From Branchipolynoe longqiensis (taxonomy: Eukaryota; Annelida; Polychaeta; Phyllodocida; Polynoidae), in contig CM059194.1 of assembly GCA_030323885.1 (NCBI GenBank), positions 27,872,363 to 27,936,362 on the forward strand: 64,000 bases of DNA. The letters are read 5' to 3'. Below, one piece after another: positions 9,355-18,689 of this stretch. Below the pieces are notes generated by a model. That model did no database searches and was not told where the DNA came from. It worked only from the letters and a program-made list of their open reading frames with translations. The stretch's first letter is position 1. Each line of letters starts with the position of its first letter. A program made the translations under genes and the position numbers.

Positions 9355-10956
9355 TCAGGCTCCCTCTCGGGGCGGGGAGTGTCCGGGGCCTGCGTCGACA
9401 GGGAGCGGGCGGCCAAAAAGGGGGAGGCCCGCTCCTTGGCGGGATCTGGTGAGGAGGTCCGACGAGGGTCGAGCAGGGGGGCAGCGAAGTCCTCGGGGCT
9501 GGATGGGGTGGTGGTCGGGGTCTGGACGGCGGTGTTGAAGGCGGTGTCGTGAGGATCGGTGGCAGAGGGTTCCTCCTGAGGCTGGGCTGGGATGCGGTCC
9601 GAGGTGTGATGCCCGAGGTGATGATCCTCGGCTGGGACTTGGCGGCGCTGCGGTCGATGGTCGCTGGGAGGTTGTCGGCGGGGCTTGCGGGGCTGTCGGC
9701 AGTGGTGAGGGTGAGGCGCCGGAGGGGTCCCCCCGGGCCGGCCGGGGGGAGGCCGGCGGATCAAAAACCCGCCGAGGTGGCGGGGGGGGTCTGGCGCTCA
9801 CGGGTTTGTTTGTGATGCAGTCGGCCTCGCTGTGCATGGTGAGGAGGCGCCTCACATTGGCGCAGTATGCGCAGACGTGACGGCGCATGTCCCCCGCCTC
9901 ACCGTGGGCCTCCCCGAGGCGGGCCCGATCGCACGAGGCGGGGGCGCGGTTCCAGGCCGGGCAGGGGGCCCCGTGGGTCTCCCTGTCGTACGTGGCGCGG
10001 GCGTCAGCTTGGGGTCGGGGGAGGTGGGCGCCTCGGTGGAGAGGGTCGGGTAGGCGGGCAGGGGCGGCGGTGGCTTGGTCCTCGGGCATGGCCAGGCAGT
10101 CTAGCCTCATGAGGTTGAGGGCTACCGGGTCATGCCAGCCCTGGGGGAGGGTTCCATCCGCGATGGCGGTAAACAGGGTCTTTGAGTACCGGCGGACGGT
10201 TGCCCAGGGGTAGACGAGGTTGTCCCGGCAGACTGCTAGGTGGTGGTGGTGGAGTCCCTGGGCGGAGTGGGCGGGGAAGTCGGGATGGTCGATGAGGGTG
10301 AGGAGGGCGAGGGTATATTCGTCCTTTGTCGCCTCTCCCCTCTTCACCGGCTTTCTCTCGGCCCCTCGTTTCACCAGGTCCGAGGGGAAGATGTAGTTGG
10401 CCGGGATCCCTTGGCGCCTCACGAAGTGGTGCGCCTCGGCGGATGCCAGTATCTCCCGGACGGCGTCGGCCGCGGAGGCGGGGCTGTGGCGGATGGCCTC
10501 CTCGGGGTAGGCCGGCGAGGTGGCGGGTGGTGGTTGACTGGAGAGGTGACGGTACCTCTCGTACTCCGGGTGCGCGGCCCCGGGGAGGGTCGCCTGAGGC
10601 GGCGGCGGGGGCCGGGCTGCGGCGGCGGTAGGTGCCCGAGGCGTCGGGGCGGCCTGGCGCCTCGGGGGAGATGAGGGGGTCCCCGGGCGGGTCCCCCCGG
10701 TCTCCAGGGAGTCGATCCGGGCGTGGAGGTCGGCCGTCGCCTGGCGCGCCTCGGCGGCGGAGTGCTGTTGGTCGAGCTGCATACGCTGAAGCGCCTCCAG
10801 CAGTGTCGACATCTCGGGGCCCGAGGTGCGGCCCGAGGGCGCCGCGGGGGACGCCGGGGCGTAGGCCGGGGAGTCGCCCCGGCCGGCTGCTGGAGAGGGC
10901 CCCGGGGTGCCGGGGGCGGCCCGGGATCCCTTCCGTCGTCCTTTTCCTCGAGGCAT
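9355..10956 (-). CDS. Gag-like ORF1 of the Ngaro/DIRS-like element (533 aa)
   Basis: The ORF starts at ATG 10956 with a basic N-terminus (MPRGKGRRKGSR), a Pro/Ala-rich linker, a short helical stretch (LLEALQRMQLDQQHSAAEA) and a conserved core near residues 165-290 with ADAVREILASAEAHHFVRRQ and FTAIADGTLPQGWHD. A Cys/His cluster follows: PCPAWNRAPASCDRA, then RRHVCAYCANVRR and a distal His and Cys. The separate pseudogene at 12071-12740 repeats this core and cluster with unrelated base composition, so this frame, rather than the overlapping GC-rich frames, is the coding one. Zinc-binding modules of this kind occur in first ORFs of DIRS/Ngaro elements. The Pro-rich C-terminus after residue about 390 is less certain because of the low-complexity DNA. 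Confidence 0.6.
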   Translation of the reverse strand: MPRGKGRRKGSRAAPGTPGPSPAAGRGDSPAYAPASPAAPSGRTSGPEMSTLLEALQRMQLDQQHSAAEARQATADLHARIDSLETGGTRPGTPSSPPRRQAAPTPRAPTAAAARPPPPPQATLPGAAHPEYERYRHLSSQPPPATSPAYPEEAIRHSPASAADAVREILASAEAHHFVRRQGIPANYIFPSDLVKRGAERKPVKRGEATKDEYTLALLTLIDHPDFPAHSAQGLHHHHLAVCRDNLVYPWATVRRYSKTLFTAIADGTLPQGWHDPVALNLMRLDCLAMPEDQATAAPARLPDPLHRGAHLPRPQADARATYDRETHGAPCPAWNRAPASCDRARLGEAHGEAGDMRRHVCAYCANVRRLLTMHSEADCITNKPVSARPPPPPRRVFDPPASPRPARGDPSGASPSPLPTAPQAPPTTSQRPSTAAPPSPSRGSSPRASHLGPHPSPASGGTLCHRSSRHRLQHRRPDPDHHPIQPRGLRCPPARPSSDLLTRSRQGAGLPLFGRPLPVDAGPGHSPPREGA

Positions 10957-11002
10957 CCTGAGGCTGAGCTGGGGCAGAGGTCCGAGGTGGAGTAGCCAAG
11001 TT

Positions 11003-11304
11003 GAAGAAAGGAGAGAGCTGGGAGGCGGCAGGAGGGCGAGTGCCTGAGGGAGGCCAGGGGGCGGCCTTATAAGGGGAGAGGGAGGGGCGACAGCAGGTGA
11101 GTGTGAAAGCTGCCGGCCCGGGGGAGGGCGACAGGTGGCGAGCAGCGGCGTCGGGTGAGGCGTGAGCGCCGGGCGACGCGGAGGGCGGGGGAGGGGGCGG
11201 CGCGCCGCGCCGTCTGCCGAGGTGAGAAAGCAGCGCGACAGCGCGGGGCGGGGGGAGGGTCTCTTCCTCTCCTCGCATCAAACGTAATGCTTCGCATTAC
11301 GACC
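11003..11304 (-). repeat. Split direct repeat A1
   Basis: Matches 8510-8808 over its full length, with a few substitutions and a 3-nt indel in the G run before gtctcttcc. It lies upstream of the ORF1 start on the - strand and so would serve as the 5' end and promoter region. Confidence 0.8.
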
Positions 11305-11390
11305 AAACGTATGGTAATGATCATTCGGTCAAAATATGACAAGGATACTGTATTTCCTAATGTTGTTTTAACTGGTGCTCCCTTGTCAAA

Positions 11391-11480
11391 TAATAGGATA
11401 GGACAAGGATTGGTTAGCATAGTATCAGGATAATGTGACTGAGTTGGATATCGGGTCATGGTGCCAGTGACCTCAGTCTA
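11391..11480 (+). mobile_element. SINE family 1 fragment
   Basis: Contains ataggataggacaaggattg, agtatcaggataatgtgact and gatatcgggtcatggtgcca, the middle part of family 1. Head and tail are missing. Confidence 0.65.
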
Positions 11481-12070
11481 ATAATGGTACTGGGAAGACC
11501 AGCCTTTCTTTACTTACACCCCCATCACAGCAAAGTAGTTCTCAAAACGTCCGACCCCGTTCTAAAACGGGCTGTGGTCAGGGTAGAACGTGGCTTCAAG
11601 AAAGTTTTGGGCATGCTCAAAGTTCTGGAGCACCTTTCCATTCTAGCCTGTCCATTCCGTTTGTAAAAAGACCGTAGAAAATTGCTACTATGCCATTCTG
11701 TTCGCACACAGTTTGAGCCCGTTCAGTAACATTTTCAAGAATGTAGTGAGACCTAGTTTGGTGTGATGGGGATATAAGTGAGTTTGAACTCCATTAGTCT
11801 ATTCTCATTGCAACATGATTGATTTTTCTGGAATATGAATATTCTGTTCAGATAAATGGAATATTCATGGGAGGACTACCTGGTAAAAGCAGGTGCCCAG
11901 AGCTTTAAGTCCTCACTATCGTGTATAGCAGAGAAGATTTATTCAGTAACACCTCGTTGATGGCTATGAATAATGCAATGATAGGTCTCAAACTTTGCCC
12001 AACAATGATTTGACAGTTTTCTAATTTGCGATGAATGCTTTTGAATCCAAGAAGCATATTACACAACATT
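11481..12070. other. No gene seen
   Basis: AT-rich sequence with no recognised coding or repeat structure. Short open frames around 11484-11707 lack any family signature. Confidence 0.4.
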
Positions 12071-12740
12071 GGCCCATGGCCAGTCGTGAGGCGTTACTCC
12101 GAGGACATTTTTACAAGGATTGCGGAAGGGCACCTCGCTGACGGCTGGAGGGATATGGCTGCTGTAAATGCCGTATGAATTGAGATCATCACAATGCCGG
12201 GACACACCTGTTCCACCACCGCGATCTCAGCCGACCACCAGCACAGCAAGCAGCATCAGAAGACGGACGCCGACCCCCGCAACCACTACAACAAGGCAGC
12301 GATAGGAGTGCCCTGCCCGGCATGGAATAAAGACCCTGGATTGTGTGACAAGGCAGCGAAGGGAGAGTCCAACGGCTTGAGCCCCCAAAAGCTTGCCCAT
12401 GTGTGCGGCTACTGCGCGAATGTCAGGAGGATAGTGACGAACCACACAGAGGCCAGGTGCTACTCAAAAAAGTCCAGAGACAGGCCTGGCAAGAAATCTC
12501 AGTTGGATTTTTAGCGCCTACGGGGCAGCCCCGCCAGCAGCCCCGCCAACGTGGACCTCGACCTCAGGCGCGATGTCCGGTGGTTCTGCGACTTCATGGC
12601 CAGGGGAAACGGTGTCTGCCTCGTCCCGCTCCCATCGTGCCCCCAATGGGTCATCGAGTGCGACTCCTGCTTCACCGGCGGGGGTACCTTCTAGCGGGCC
12701 CGGTGCTTCTCGGAGGCCTACGAATAGTGAAATACCTCGG
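12071..12740 (+). pseudogene. Degraded Ngaro/DIRS-like element: gag core fused to RNase H-like fragment
   Basis: Translated from 12071, PWPVVRRYSEDIFTRIAEGH and DGWRD match the 9355-10956 ORF, with a TGA near 12176. PCPAWNKDPGLCDKA and LAHVCGYCANVRRIVTNHTE repeat its Cys/His cluster (up to about 12514). After a junction, 12547-12690 reads LRRDVRWFCDFMARGNGV and WVIECDSCFTGGGTF, then a stop. This resembles the RNase H region that follows RT in DIRS/Ngaro pol (an Asp in ECDSCFTGGG). The RT itself is missing, so an internal deletion joined the two parts. Base composition is ordinary, unlike the GC-rich relative 1 kb away. Confidence 0.6.
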
Positions 12741-12924
12741 GCTCCCAGGTCCTCCCTCTACCATCAGCTGACATTGACCAGGTGGACTGAACCCCCACAT
12801 CAAACAACATTTAACTCTACTCACCATTGTTAACCTAATTTTTGTGTACTGAATAAAACCCCTTTTTCCCACATCAGTCTCAGGCTTCTTCTGTCCGAAT
12901 CGAACTACACGATCGGACTAGACA

Positions 12925-13245
12925 GCTTAAGCGGTAAGAGTGCTGGCTGGCTTCCCATGGGGGTAGCCATGGGTTCGAACCCTGACCGAGTCAAACTAAT
13001 GACTTACAAAATTGAGACTTGTCACTACATAGTCTAGCACTCAGCATTAATAGGATAGAGTAAGAATTGGTTTGCTCAGTATAAGGATAATGTGATTGTG
13101 GGATATCAGATCATGGTGCCAGTGGCACAGTTTCTCAGTGGGGCATCACTACGAAGTCACCATGAGTGCACACTATCGCAAATCAGTACGCGTCCAGATA
13201 AGACCTCAGATGTTGCCAGGACATAAAGGCCCAACCAGCATATAA
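12925..13245 (+). mobile_element. SINE family 1 copy
   Basis: Head aagcggtaagagtgctggc with tgggttcgaaccctgaccg, body taataggatagagtaagaat and gataatgtgattgtgggata, tail gacctcagatgttgccagg. Confidence 0.75.
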
Positions 13246-13274
13246 ACCGGAAGCCGTTCTAATTACACAAACAG

Positions 13275-13612
13275 GTTCTGGGCGCGGTGACCGAATCGGT
13301 CGAGCGCGGGCCTCGGGTGCAGGAGATCGCGAGGACTGCCTCGGTTGACTCAAACCAATGACATAAAATTGATACGTGTTGCTGCCTAGCCTGGAGCACA
13401 GCATTAATAGGATAGGGTAAGGACTGGTTAGCTCAGTGTCAGGATACCATGACTGAGTGGGATATCAGGGGTCATGGTGCTGGTGACCTGGTCTCCCAGT
13501 GGCAGTGGGGCAGCACTACAAAGTTGCCGTGAGTGCGCACTGTCACAAGTCGGTACCCAAGCTTAGATGTTGCCAGGACATAAAACTCCAACAACCAACT
13601 AACACAAACGGC
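13275..13612 (+). mobile_element. SINE family 1 copy, near full length
   Basis: Head ggtgaccgaatcggtcgagc, body ggttagctcagtgtcaggat, tail agatgttgccaggacataaa ending in caaccaacta. It follows the previous copy head to tail. Confidence 0.8.
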
Positions 13613-13858
13613 AACCTATGACGTGATAACATGGTTATGTGGCTATTATTTATAGGCTCCGCCACGTTATTTCTGACTTGTACACAATATCTTTCTAAAA
13701 TTAGCTGCCCCATCTTCGAGGGTCAAAGTTTGAAACTCATTTGACCCACATTCCATGGATAAGGAAGAGTGTTTCCATATTAGCTAATACATCAAGAGTT
13801 AGTTTCTCTAAAGCAAATATAAAAGTCCATTCAAAAAAAAGCTAAGCTCACTCAACCC

Positions 13859-14282
13859 TTAAAAATCGTTCATATAGCAAACTGCATCATATTTTCAAAA
13901 CCAAGACAATTATCTAGACTTAATTCTAAATTTAGATGCCAATGCACTTATTGAAGCATTTGTTGCTGAATAGAAGGTTATGCAAAGTCAATTTAATCAA
14001 ACATTTTATGGCTGAAGTGCATGCTGTCAGAATTTTGACGAGCACGCCAAAACTAATTGTGTATGATTTCACTTCAAATATCTACCCGTCCTGACATGAC
14101 CTCAGATGTTGCCAGGACGTAAAACTCCAACAACCAACCAATCAAATATCTACAACGTTAAAAAGAAATTAAATTCAAACTAAAAAGTAAGGTAGATCAA
14201 AATAATCTACCTAATGTATTTCTCTTATTTTTGTTTTTATTTTAATAGGAGAACTAAAAACCATCGGATTATGCAATTTTAA
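13859..14282. mobile_element. TTAA-flanked MITE (family A) interrupted by a SINE tail
   Basis: TTAA at both edges. The inner ends are diverged forms of the family termini (gcatcatattttcaaaacca; accatcggattatgcaattt). A SINE-1 tail of 56 bp (14086-14141) interrupts it and is flanked by tcaaatatctac at 14074-14085 and 14142-14153. Confidence 0.75.
14086..14141 (+). mobile_element. 5'-truncated SINE family 1 tail with 12-bp TSD
   Basis: Only the tail (cctgacatgacctcagatgt through caaccaaccaa) is present, bounded by an exact 12-bp duplication. This shows that the tail alone marks LINE-type retroposition. Confidence 0.8.
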
Positions 14283-15045
14283 GTAGTCATTGCCCGATAT
14301 GGAGTTTGAGGCCCAAGTGCCACTGGAATGCGTATTGACCGTGGCGTACCCAACCGAAATCGATACACACGATCAATGGCTACCTGGGCTCCAAGCAGCC
14401 CATTAGGGTTACAAAGCATGTATTAAATGACGCTATTCATTCTGACCAGGAGGAAATTAAACCTAAATAATTGTTGGCAAATAATAAAATAGTCAAAAAG
14501 TGATATCGGAACGACTAGTCTGATGATATCAGTTTTATCAGTAGGAGAGAACACATGTTATCAAGACTAAATGAGTGTGTTCTTATTTTGCTTTGTAGGC
14601 CCTAAATGGAGATTTCTTAATTCGAATTCAAAATCTTGTACATACCTACAAGAAGGGATATATGCTTCTTCCTAGCACGTTCAAACTGAGGGGAACTGAT
14701 ACTACATTTATATTCCCATAATGTTTTATAAAGCATATATATATAGAGAGAGAGAAGTGGGAAGAGGAGGGAGCGAGAGGACCTGCATTAAATGGATGTT
14801 ATCTTGAGTTCCTTGACTTCACTGTATCTTAATCTAAATTTGTAGCGAGGAAATACTGCTTTTAAATACTACCTTCACCTTGATACAAGACATAAGTGTT
14901 ACCTGTTGGTTCTGAATATCGCCGCACATTCACAAGCTCTACCCCTGGAAGGCAGTGTGCATGCAGTGATTAACAAGTGTAACAGTAATTGAATGTTAAT
15001 AATAACGGCTATGCTGGGTAAGTCGAGAGCCATAGTCGCTAACCA
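14283..15045. other. No gene seen
   Basis: AT-rich sequence with a short TA/GA microsatellite near 14735-14755. Nothing recognised. Confidence 0.4.
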
Positions 15046-15694
15046 TGCCTCATGTAATAGTAATCATATGTTAATCATAACGGTTATACTTGACATAGCA
15101 GTGTGTGAGTTGCTAACCATAGTCGCTAACCATAGTCGCTAAATGTGTCTCATGTAAAAGTAACCATGTATTAATCATAACGGTTATACTTGACATGAGC
15201 ATGGGTGAGTCACTAACCATAGGTGCTAACAATGTCTCATGTAATAATATTCATATGTTAATCATAACGGCTATACTTGACATAGCCATGGGTGATTCAC
15301 TAACCATAGTCGCTAATCATGTATCATGTAATAGTAATATTATGTTAATCATACTTGACATAATCATGCGTGAGTCATTAACCATTGGCGCTAACCACTC
15401 CTCATGTAATAGTAACCTCATGTTAATCATAATGGTTATACTTGACATAACCATGGGTAAGTCACTAACCATAATTGCTAACCATGTCTCATGTAATATT
15501 AATCTTATGTTAATCATACTGGTTATACTTGACATAATCATGGGTAAGTCACTAACCATAATTGCTAACCATGTCTCATGTAATAGTAAACTTATATTGA
15601 TCATGATGGTAATACTTGACATAGCCATGGGTTACTATTACATGACATATGGTTAGTGACTCACCTATGGCTATATCAAGTATTACTGTTCTGA

Positions 15695-16048
15695 TTAAAG
15701 TTGCATAGTCCGATGGTTTTGAGTTTCTGAAATTTTCTGAAATAAATACATTAGGTTGATCGTTATAATGTACCTTACTTTAGCTTGAAGTAACTTTTAT
15801 TTTAAGTGGCTAACTTTTGAGATATTTGAAGTGGAACCATGCCAAATTAATTTTGCAAGCTTGTCAAAACTCTGACCCCATAGGCTTCTGCAGTAACAGG
15901 TTCTATTCAATTGCCTCAGTATTCCCTTCGATGTGGTGACAAATGTTTAATAAGTGCACCAGTATCTAAGTTAGATATGTAGAATCAAATTTAGATAATT
16001 GACTTGGTTTTGAAAATTTGATATTTTCATCGGACTATGCAGCTTTAA
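15695..16048 (+). mobile_element. TTAA-flanked MITE family A (354 bp)
   Basis: Starts TTAAAGTTGCATAGTCCGAT and ends atcggactatgcagctTTAA. These terminal inverted repeats of roughly 17-20 bp recur at the other family A copies. It has no coding capacity. Confidence 0.85.
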
Positions 16049-16174
16049 CATACAATTACTATTACACGAGACATGGTTAGTAACTGTAGTTAGCCACTCA
16101 CACATGGCTATATCAAGTATTATCGCTTTGATTAACATACGAATACTATTACATGAGCTTGTGGTGTTCTCTGT

Positions 16175-16450
16175 GGCGGAGTGGTTAGAGTGTCTGACTT
16201 TTTTCTAGGTCAGACTCCTAATCTGAAAGTCGGTGGTTCGATTCCCCGTGCCCCCACCTCTGCCAATTTGGATTTCCACCGCTGTGGATAACTTACAGCA
16301 TCATCAAAGGCCAGTTGCTCTCAAACCATGTCTATGTGGTGTGGGAGGTTAAACATCCCTTGGGTCGGTAAAAGTGTAGGCTCGGGCTTTCTATCGACAA
16401 ACTGTCTAATGGTGAAAACAAGTCTATTCAGGCTTATCCATAATAGGCAG
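16175..16450 (+). mobile_element. tRNA-like head plus tail, probable SINE (single copy here)
   Basis: A box-A-like gtggcggagtggttagagtg and a box-B-like ggtggttcgattcccc are separated by a 5-bp anticodon-like stem (tcaga/tctga) with loop ctcctaa. A duplicated gtctgac...gtcagac adds a second hairpin. The T-arm and acceptor do not pair well, and a long non-tRNA tail follows, so this is a SINE head rather than a functional tRNA-Arg(CCT) gene. Confidence 0.5.
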
Positions 16451-16560
16451 TGTAAATCTTCAAGAAGATACGGTAATACTTTAAGTAACCATGGGTGATT
16501 CGCTAACCACGATCACGAACCATGTCTCACGTAACAATAATGCTATGTTAATCGTAATTC

Positions 16561-17035
16561 CTTTCCTCGGGAAAATACTACAACCAGTGACATAAGAAAG
16601 GAGTGTGTCTTATGCATGGAGGAAGAAAATGGTGAAGCCATAGGTGAACTATTTACATAAATAGGTGGAGAGTGTATTACAGAGCGTGCTCTATTAGTAT
16701 TAAGTCATTATAGCACTCCTTAGTGCAGTAGATAGGCGTATCTGGATAAGGGGTTAGGTTATGGAGCTATACACACTGCAGGTTGTAATTTATCAGTTGT
16801 CTCAGCTTTGATTGATTGATTGATTGATTGACAGACAATGGGTGAACGCCAAAGCATTCATTGATTCAAGTATTCGATATCAGGAGAGGAATTCACCGAA
16901 ACCGGAATATAGTCGGCTTGGTGTCATTTCAGTAGTTTTCACAATGTTTACAAACTAGCCATAGGCCAAAAGCAAAATATTATCCGTGAGAGACTTTAGG
17001 GTAGCAGTGATGTTACGACTAGTACTACCAGACGT
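16561..17035. other. No gene seen
   Basis: AT-rich sequence with a (TTGA)n/(GATT)n run near 16809-16830. Nothing else recognised. Confidence 0.4.
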
Positions 17036-17235
17036 AGGTGGCCGAATCGGTAGAGCGCAGGCTTCTCGTTCGGAAGGTCCGGAGTTCGAATCCCAGCCAA
17101 GTAAATCCAATGACTTATCAAATTTATACTTGTCGCTACCTAGTCTGGCGCTTAGCATTAATAGGATAGGACATGTACTGGTTAGCACAGTATCAGGATA
17201 ATGTGACTGTCTGGGATATCGGGTTATGGTGCCGG
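17036..17235 (+). mobile_element. SINE family 1, 5' part, interrupted by a fold-back element
   Basis: Runs from ggtggccgaatcggtagagc to ggttatggtgccgg. The rest of the same SINE continues at 20094 (ccggcagcctggtctcccag), after the element at 17236-20093. Confidence 0.85.
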
Positions 17236-17410
17236 TGTAGGACGTTCAAAACACTACGCCGTTCAAAACACTACGGTAGTGTTTTGAACCTACGTTCAAA
17301 ACACTACGGTAGTGTTTTGAACTTAGGTTGAAAACACTACTGTCAAGTTCAAAACACTACCCTTACGTACGTTCAAAACACTACCTAAGTTCAAAACACT
17401 ATCATGACAA

Positions 17411-17790
17411 GCTGAGCCTGCTGCGGCGTTTGAAGCGTGTATTAGTATACGCTGATAGCGTGGCGGCGTGTACGCCACATATTAGTATACGCTGATGGTG
17501 CTGCGGCATGGCGCCACGTATTAGTATACGCTGATGGTGCTGCGGCGTGGTGCCACGTATTAGTATACGCTGATAGCATTGCGGTGTGTGCGCCACGTAT
17601 TAGTATACGCTGGTGGTGCTGCGGTGTGTGCACCACATAGTATACGCTGATGGTGCTGCGGCGTGTGCACCACTAGTATACGCTGATAGCACTGCGGCGT
17701 GTGCGCCATGTATTAGTATACACTGATAGTGCTACGGCGTGTGCGCCACGTATTAGTATACGCTGATGGTGCTGCGGTGTGTGCACCGTG
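17411..17790 (+). repeat. ~39-40-bp tandem repeats, first array
   Basis: About nine units of the type gtattagtatacgctgatgg followed by tgctgcggcgtgtgcgccac, with several shortened. Related to the array at 17905-18485. Confidence 0.8.
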
Positions 17791-17794
17791 ACAA

Positions 17795-17900
17795 ACGTAT
17801 CTCGACATAACCCAATATAATGGCCTTTACGTTGAGCTACATCAAAAGTTTTGAGTATGTCCAAAACCTTGACATCTGTCACCGTACCTGGACATAACTC
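17795..17900 (-). mobile_element. Fragment of the 37447-38256 MITE
   Basis: On the - strand, tacggtgacagatgtcaagg, ttttggacatactcaaaact and aaaggccattatattgggtt match 37575-37660 (tacggtgacacacgttaagg, ttttggacatacccaaaact, caggccattacgttgggtta). It separates the two 39-bp arrays. Confidence 0.8.
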
Positions 17901-17904
17901 GACA

Positions 17905-18485
17905 CGCTGATATGCTGATAGCGCTGCGGCGTGTGCGCCATGTATTAGTATACACTGATACTGATAGTGCTGCGGCGTTTAACAAGATATTAGTATACAC
18001 TGATAGTGCTGCTGTGTTTAGCAATGTATTAGTATACACTGATAGTGCTGCGGCGTTTAACAACATATTAGTATACACTGACAGGGCTGCAGCGCTTAAC
18101 AATGTATCAGTATACCCTGATAGTGCTGAAGCGTTTAATAATGTATTAGTATATGCTGATAGTATCAATAGTGTTGTGTCATCTAACAACGTATTAGTAT
18201 ATACTGATAGTGCTGTGGCGTTTAACAATGTATTAGTATACCCTGATAGTGCTGCAGCATTTAACAACATATTAGTATACACTGATAGTGCTGCGGCATT
18301 TAACAATGTATTAGTATACCCTGATAGTGCTGCGGCATATAACAATGTATTACTATATGCTGATAGTGCTGCAGCGTTTAACAATGTACTAGTATACACT
18401 GATAGTACTGCAATATTTAGCAATCTATTAGTACATGCTGATAGTGCTGCGGCATTCAACAACATATTAGTATACAGTGATAGTG
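17905..18485 (+). repeat. 39-bp tandem repeats, second array (about 14 units)
   Basis: Unit attagtatacactgatagtg plus ctgcggcgtttaacaatgt, 39 nt. Because 39 is a multiple of three a frame stays open for 198 codons with a 13-residue repeat (NNVLVYTDSAAAF). The reverse strand is open too, so this is not evidence of a gene. Confidence 0.85.
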
Positions 18486-18615
18486 CTGCGCGGTGGTTTA
18501 AACGGTAGAGAACGGGCATCGCATGTGGAAGGTCGGGAGTTTGGTTCGCTGTCGAGTAAAACCAATGACTTTAAAATTGATACTTGTCGCTTTCCTAGCA
18601 TGGCGTTTGGCATTA
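18486..18615 (+). mobile_element. SINE family 1 head fragment
   Basis: Contains gtggtttaaacggtagagaa, aaaccaatgactttaaaatt and ggcattaatag. It lies between two tandem arrays of the fold-back element. Confidence 0.65.
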
Positions 18616-18689
18616 ATAGACCTATTTCAATGTTTACTAACATCGTGTATGCGCGAGCAGTTTGGCTGCAGAACGAAGGCATCGTGCCA

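Larger units (their letters stand above)
8274..11304 (-). mobile_element. Ngaro-like tyrosine-recombinase retroelement with split direct repeats (pol missing)
   Basis: Read on the - strand the order is A1 (11304-11003), ORF (10956-9355), B1 (9014-8815), A2 (8808-8510), B2 (8464-8274). The A copies are nearly identical over about 300 bp and the B copies over about 190 bp, and all are direct repeats. This A1-ORF-B1-A2-B2 layout is the split direct repeat organisation known for Ngaro-type elements of the DIRS order. Both A copies end in the 19-nt hairpin cgtaatgcttcgcattacg (8787-8805, 11283-11301). The tetranucleotide-plus junction gatgc precedes both B copies (8268-8272, 8809-8813). RT, RNase H and recombinase genes are absent. 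A degenerate G tract (9028-9206) lies where they would be expected. Confidence 0.6.
15046..16560. repeat. Tandem ~110-bp repeat array with inverted copies (fold-back-like)
   Basis: About six forward units (15046-15640) contain gtaatagtaat, atgttaatcataacggttat, acttgacatagccatgggt and cactaaccatagtcgctaac. Inverted copies lie at about 15635-15694 and 16050-16155, and one forward copy at about 16470-16560. A family A MITE (15695-16048) and a tRNA-like SINE (about 16175-16450) sit inside. The inverted copies could fold on the forward array. Confidence 0.65.

Noticed and set aside
8990..9552. Glycine-rich and proline-rich open frames across the poly-G tract
   Set aside because: They are translations of a homopolymer with no domain, and the tract itself may be artefactual.
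10130..11281. 383-codon ORF overlapping the GC-rich gag on the - strand
   Set aside because: The frame at 9355-10956 has the Cys/His cluster shared with the 12071-12740 relative. The other frame has no match and begins inside repeat A1.
15195..15656. 153-codon ORF with repeated MLIILVILDI-type segments that look like membrane helices
   Set aside because: It is the translation of a ~110-bp tandem array. The hydrophobicity comes from the AT-rich unit.
16178..16260. tRNA-Arg(CCT) gene
   Set aside because: The anticodon arm is convincing, but the T arm and acceptor stem do not pair, an extra hairpin lies before the anticodon arm, and a long SINE-like tail follows.
17411..18485. CRISPR-like regular repeats
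   Set aside because: The repeats are head to tail with no unique spacers, and the genome is eukaryotic.
17912..18508. 198-codon ORF with a 13-residue repeat (and a 225-codon ORF on the other strand)
   Set aside because: The repeat period is 39 nt, so any stop-free unit stays open. Both strands are open and no start context or domain is present.
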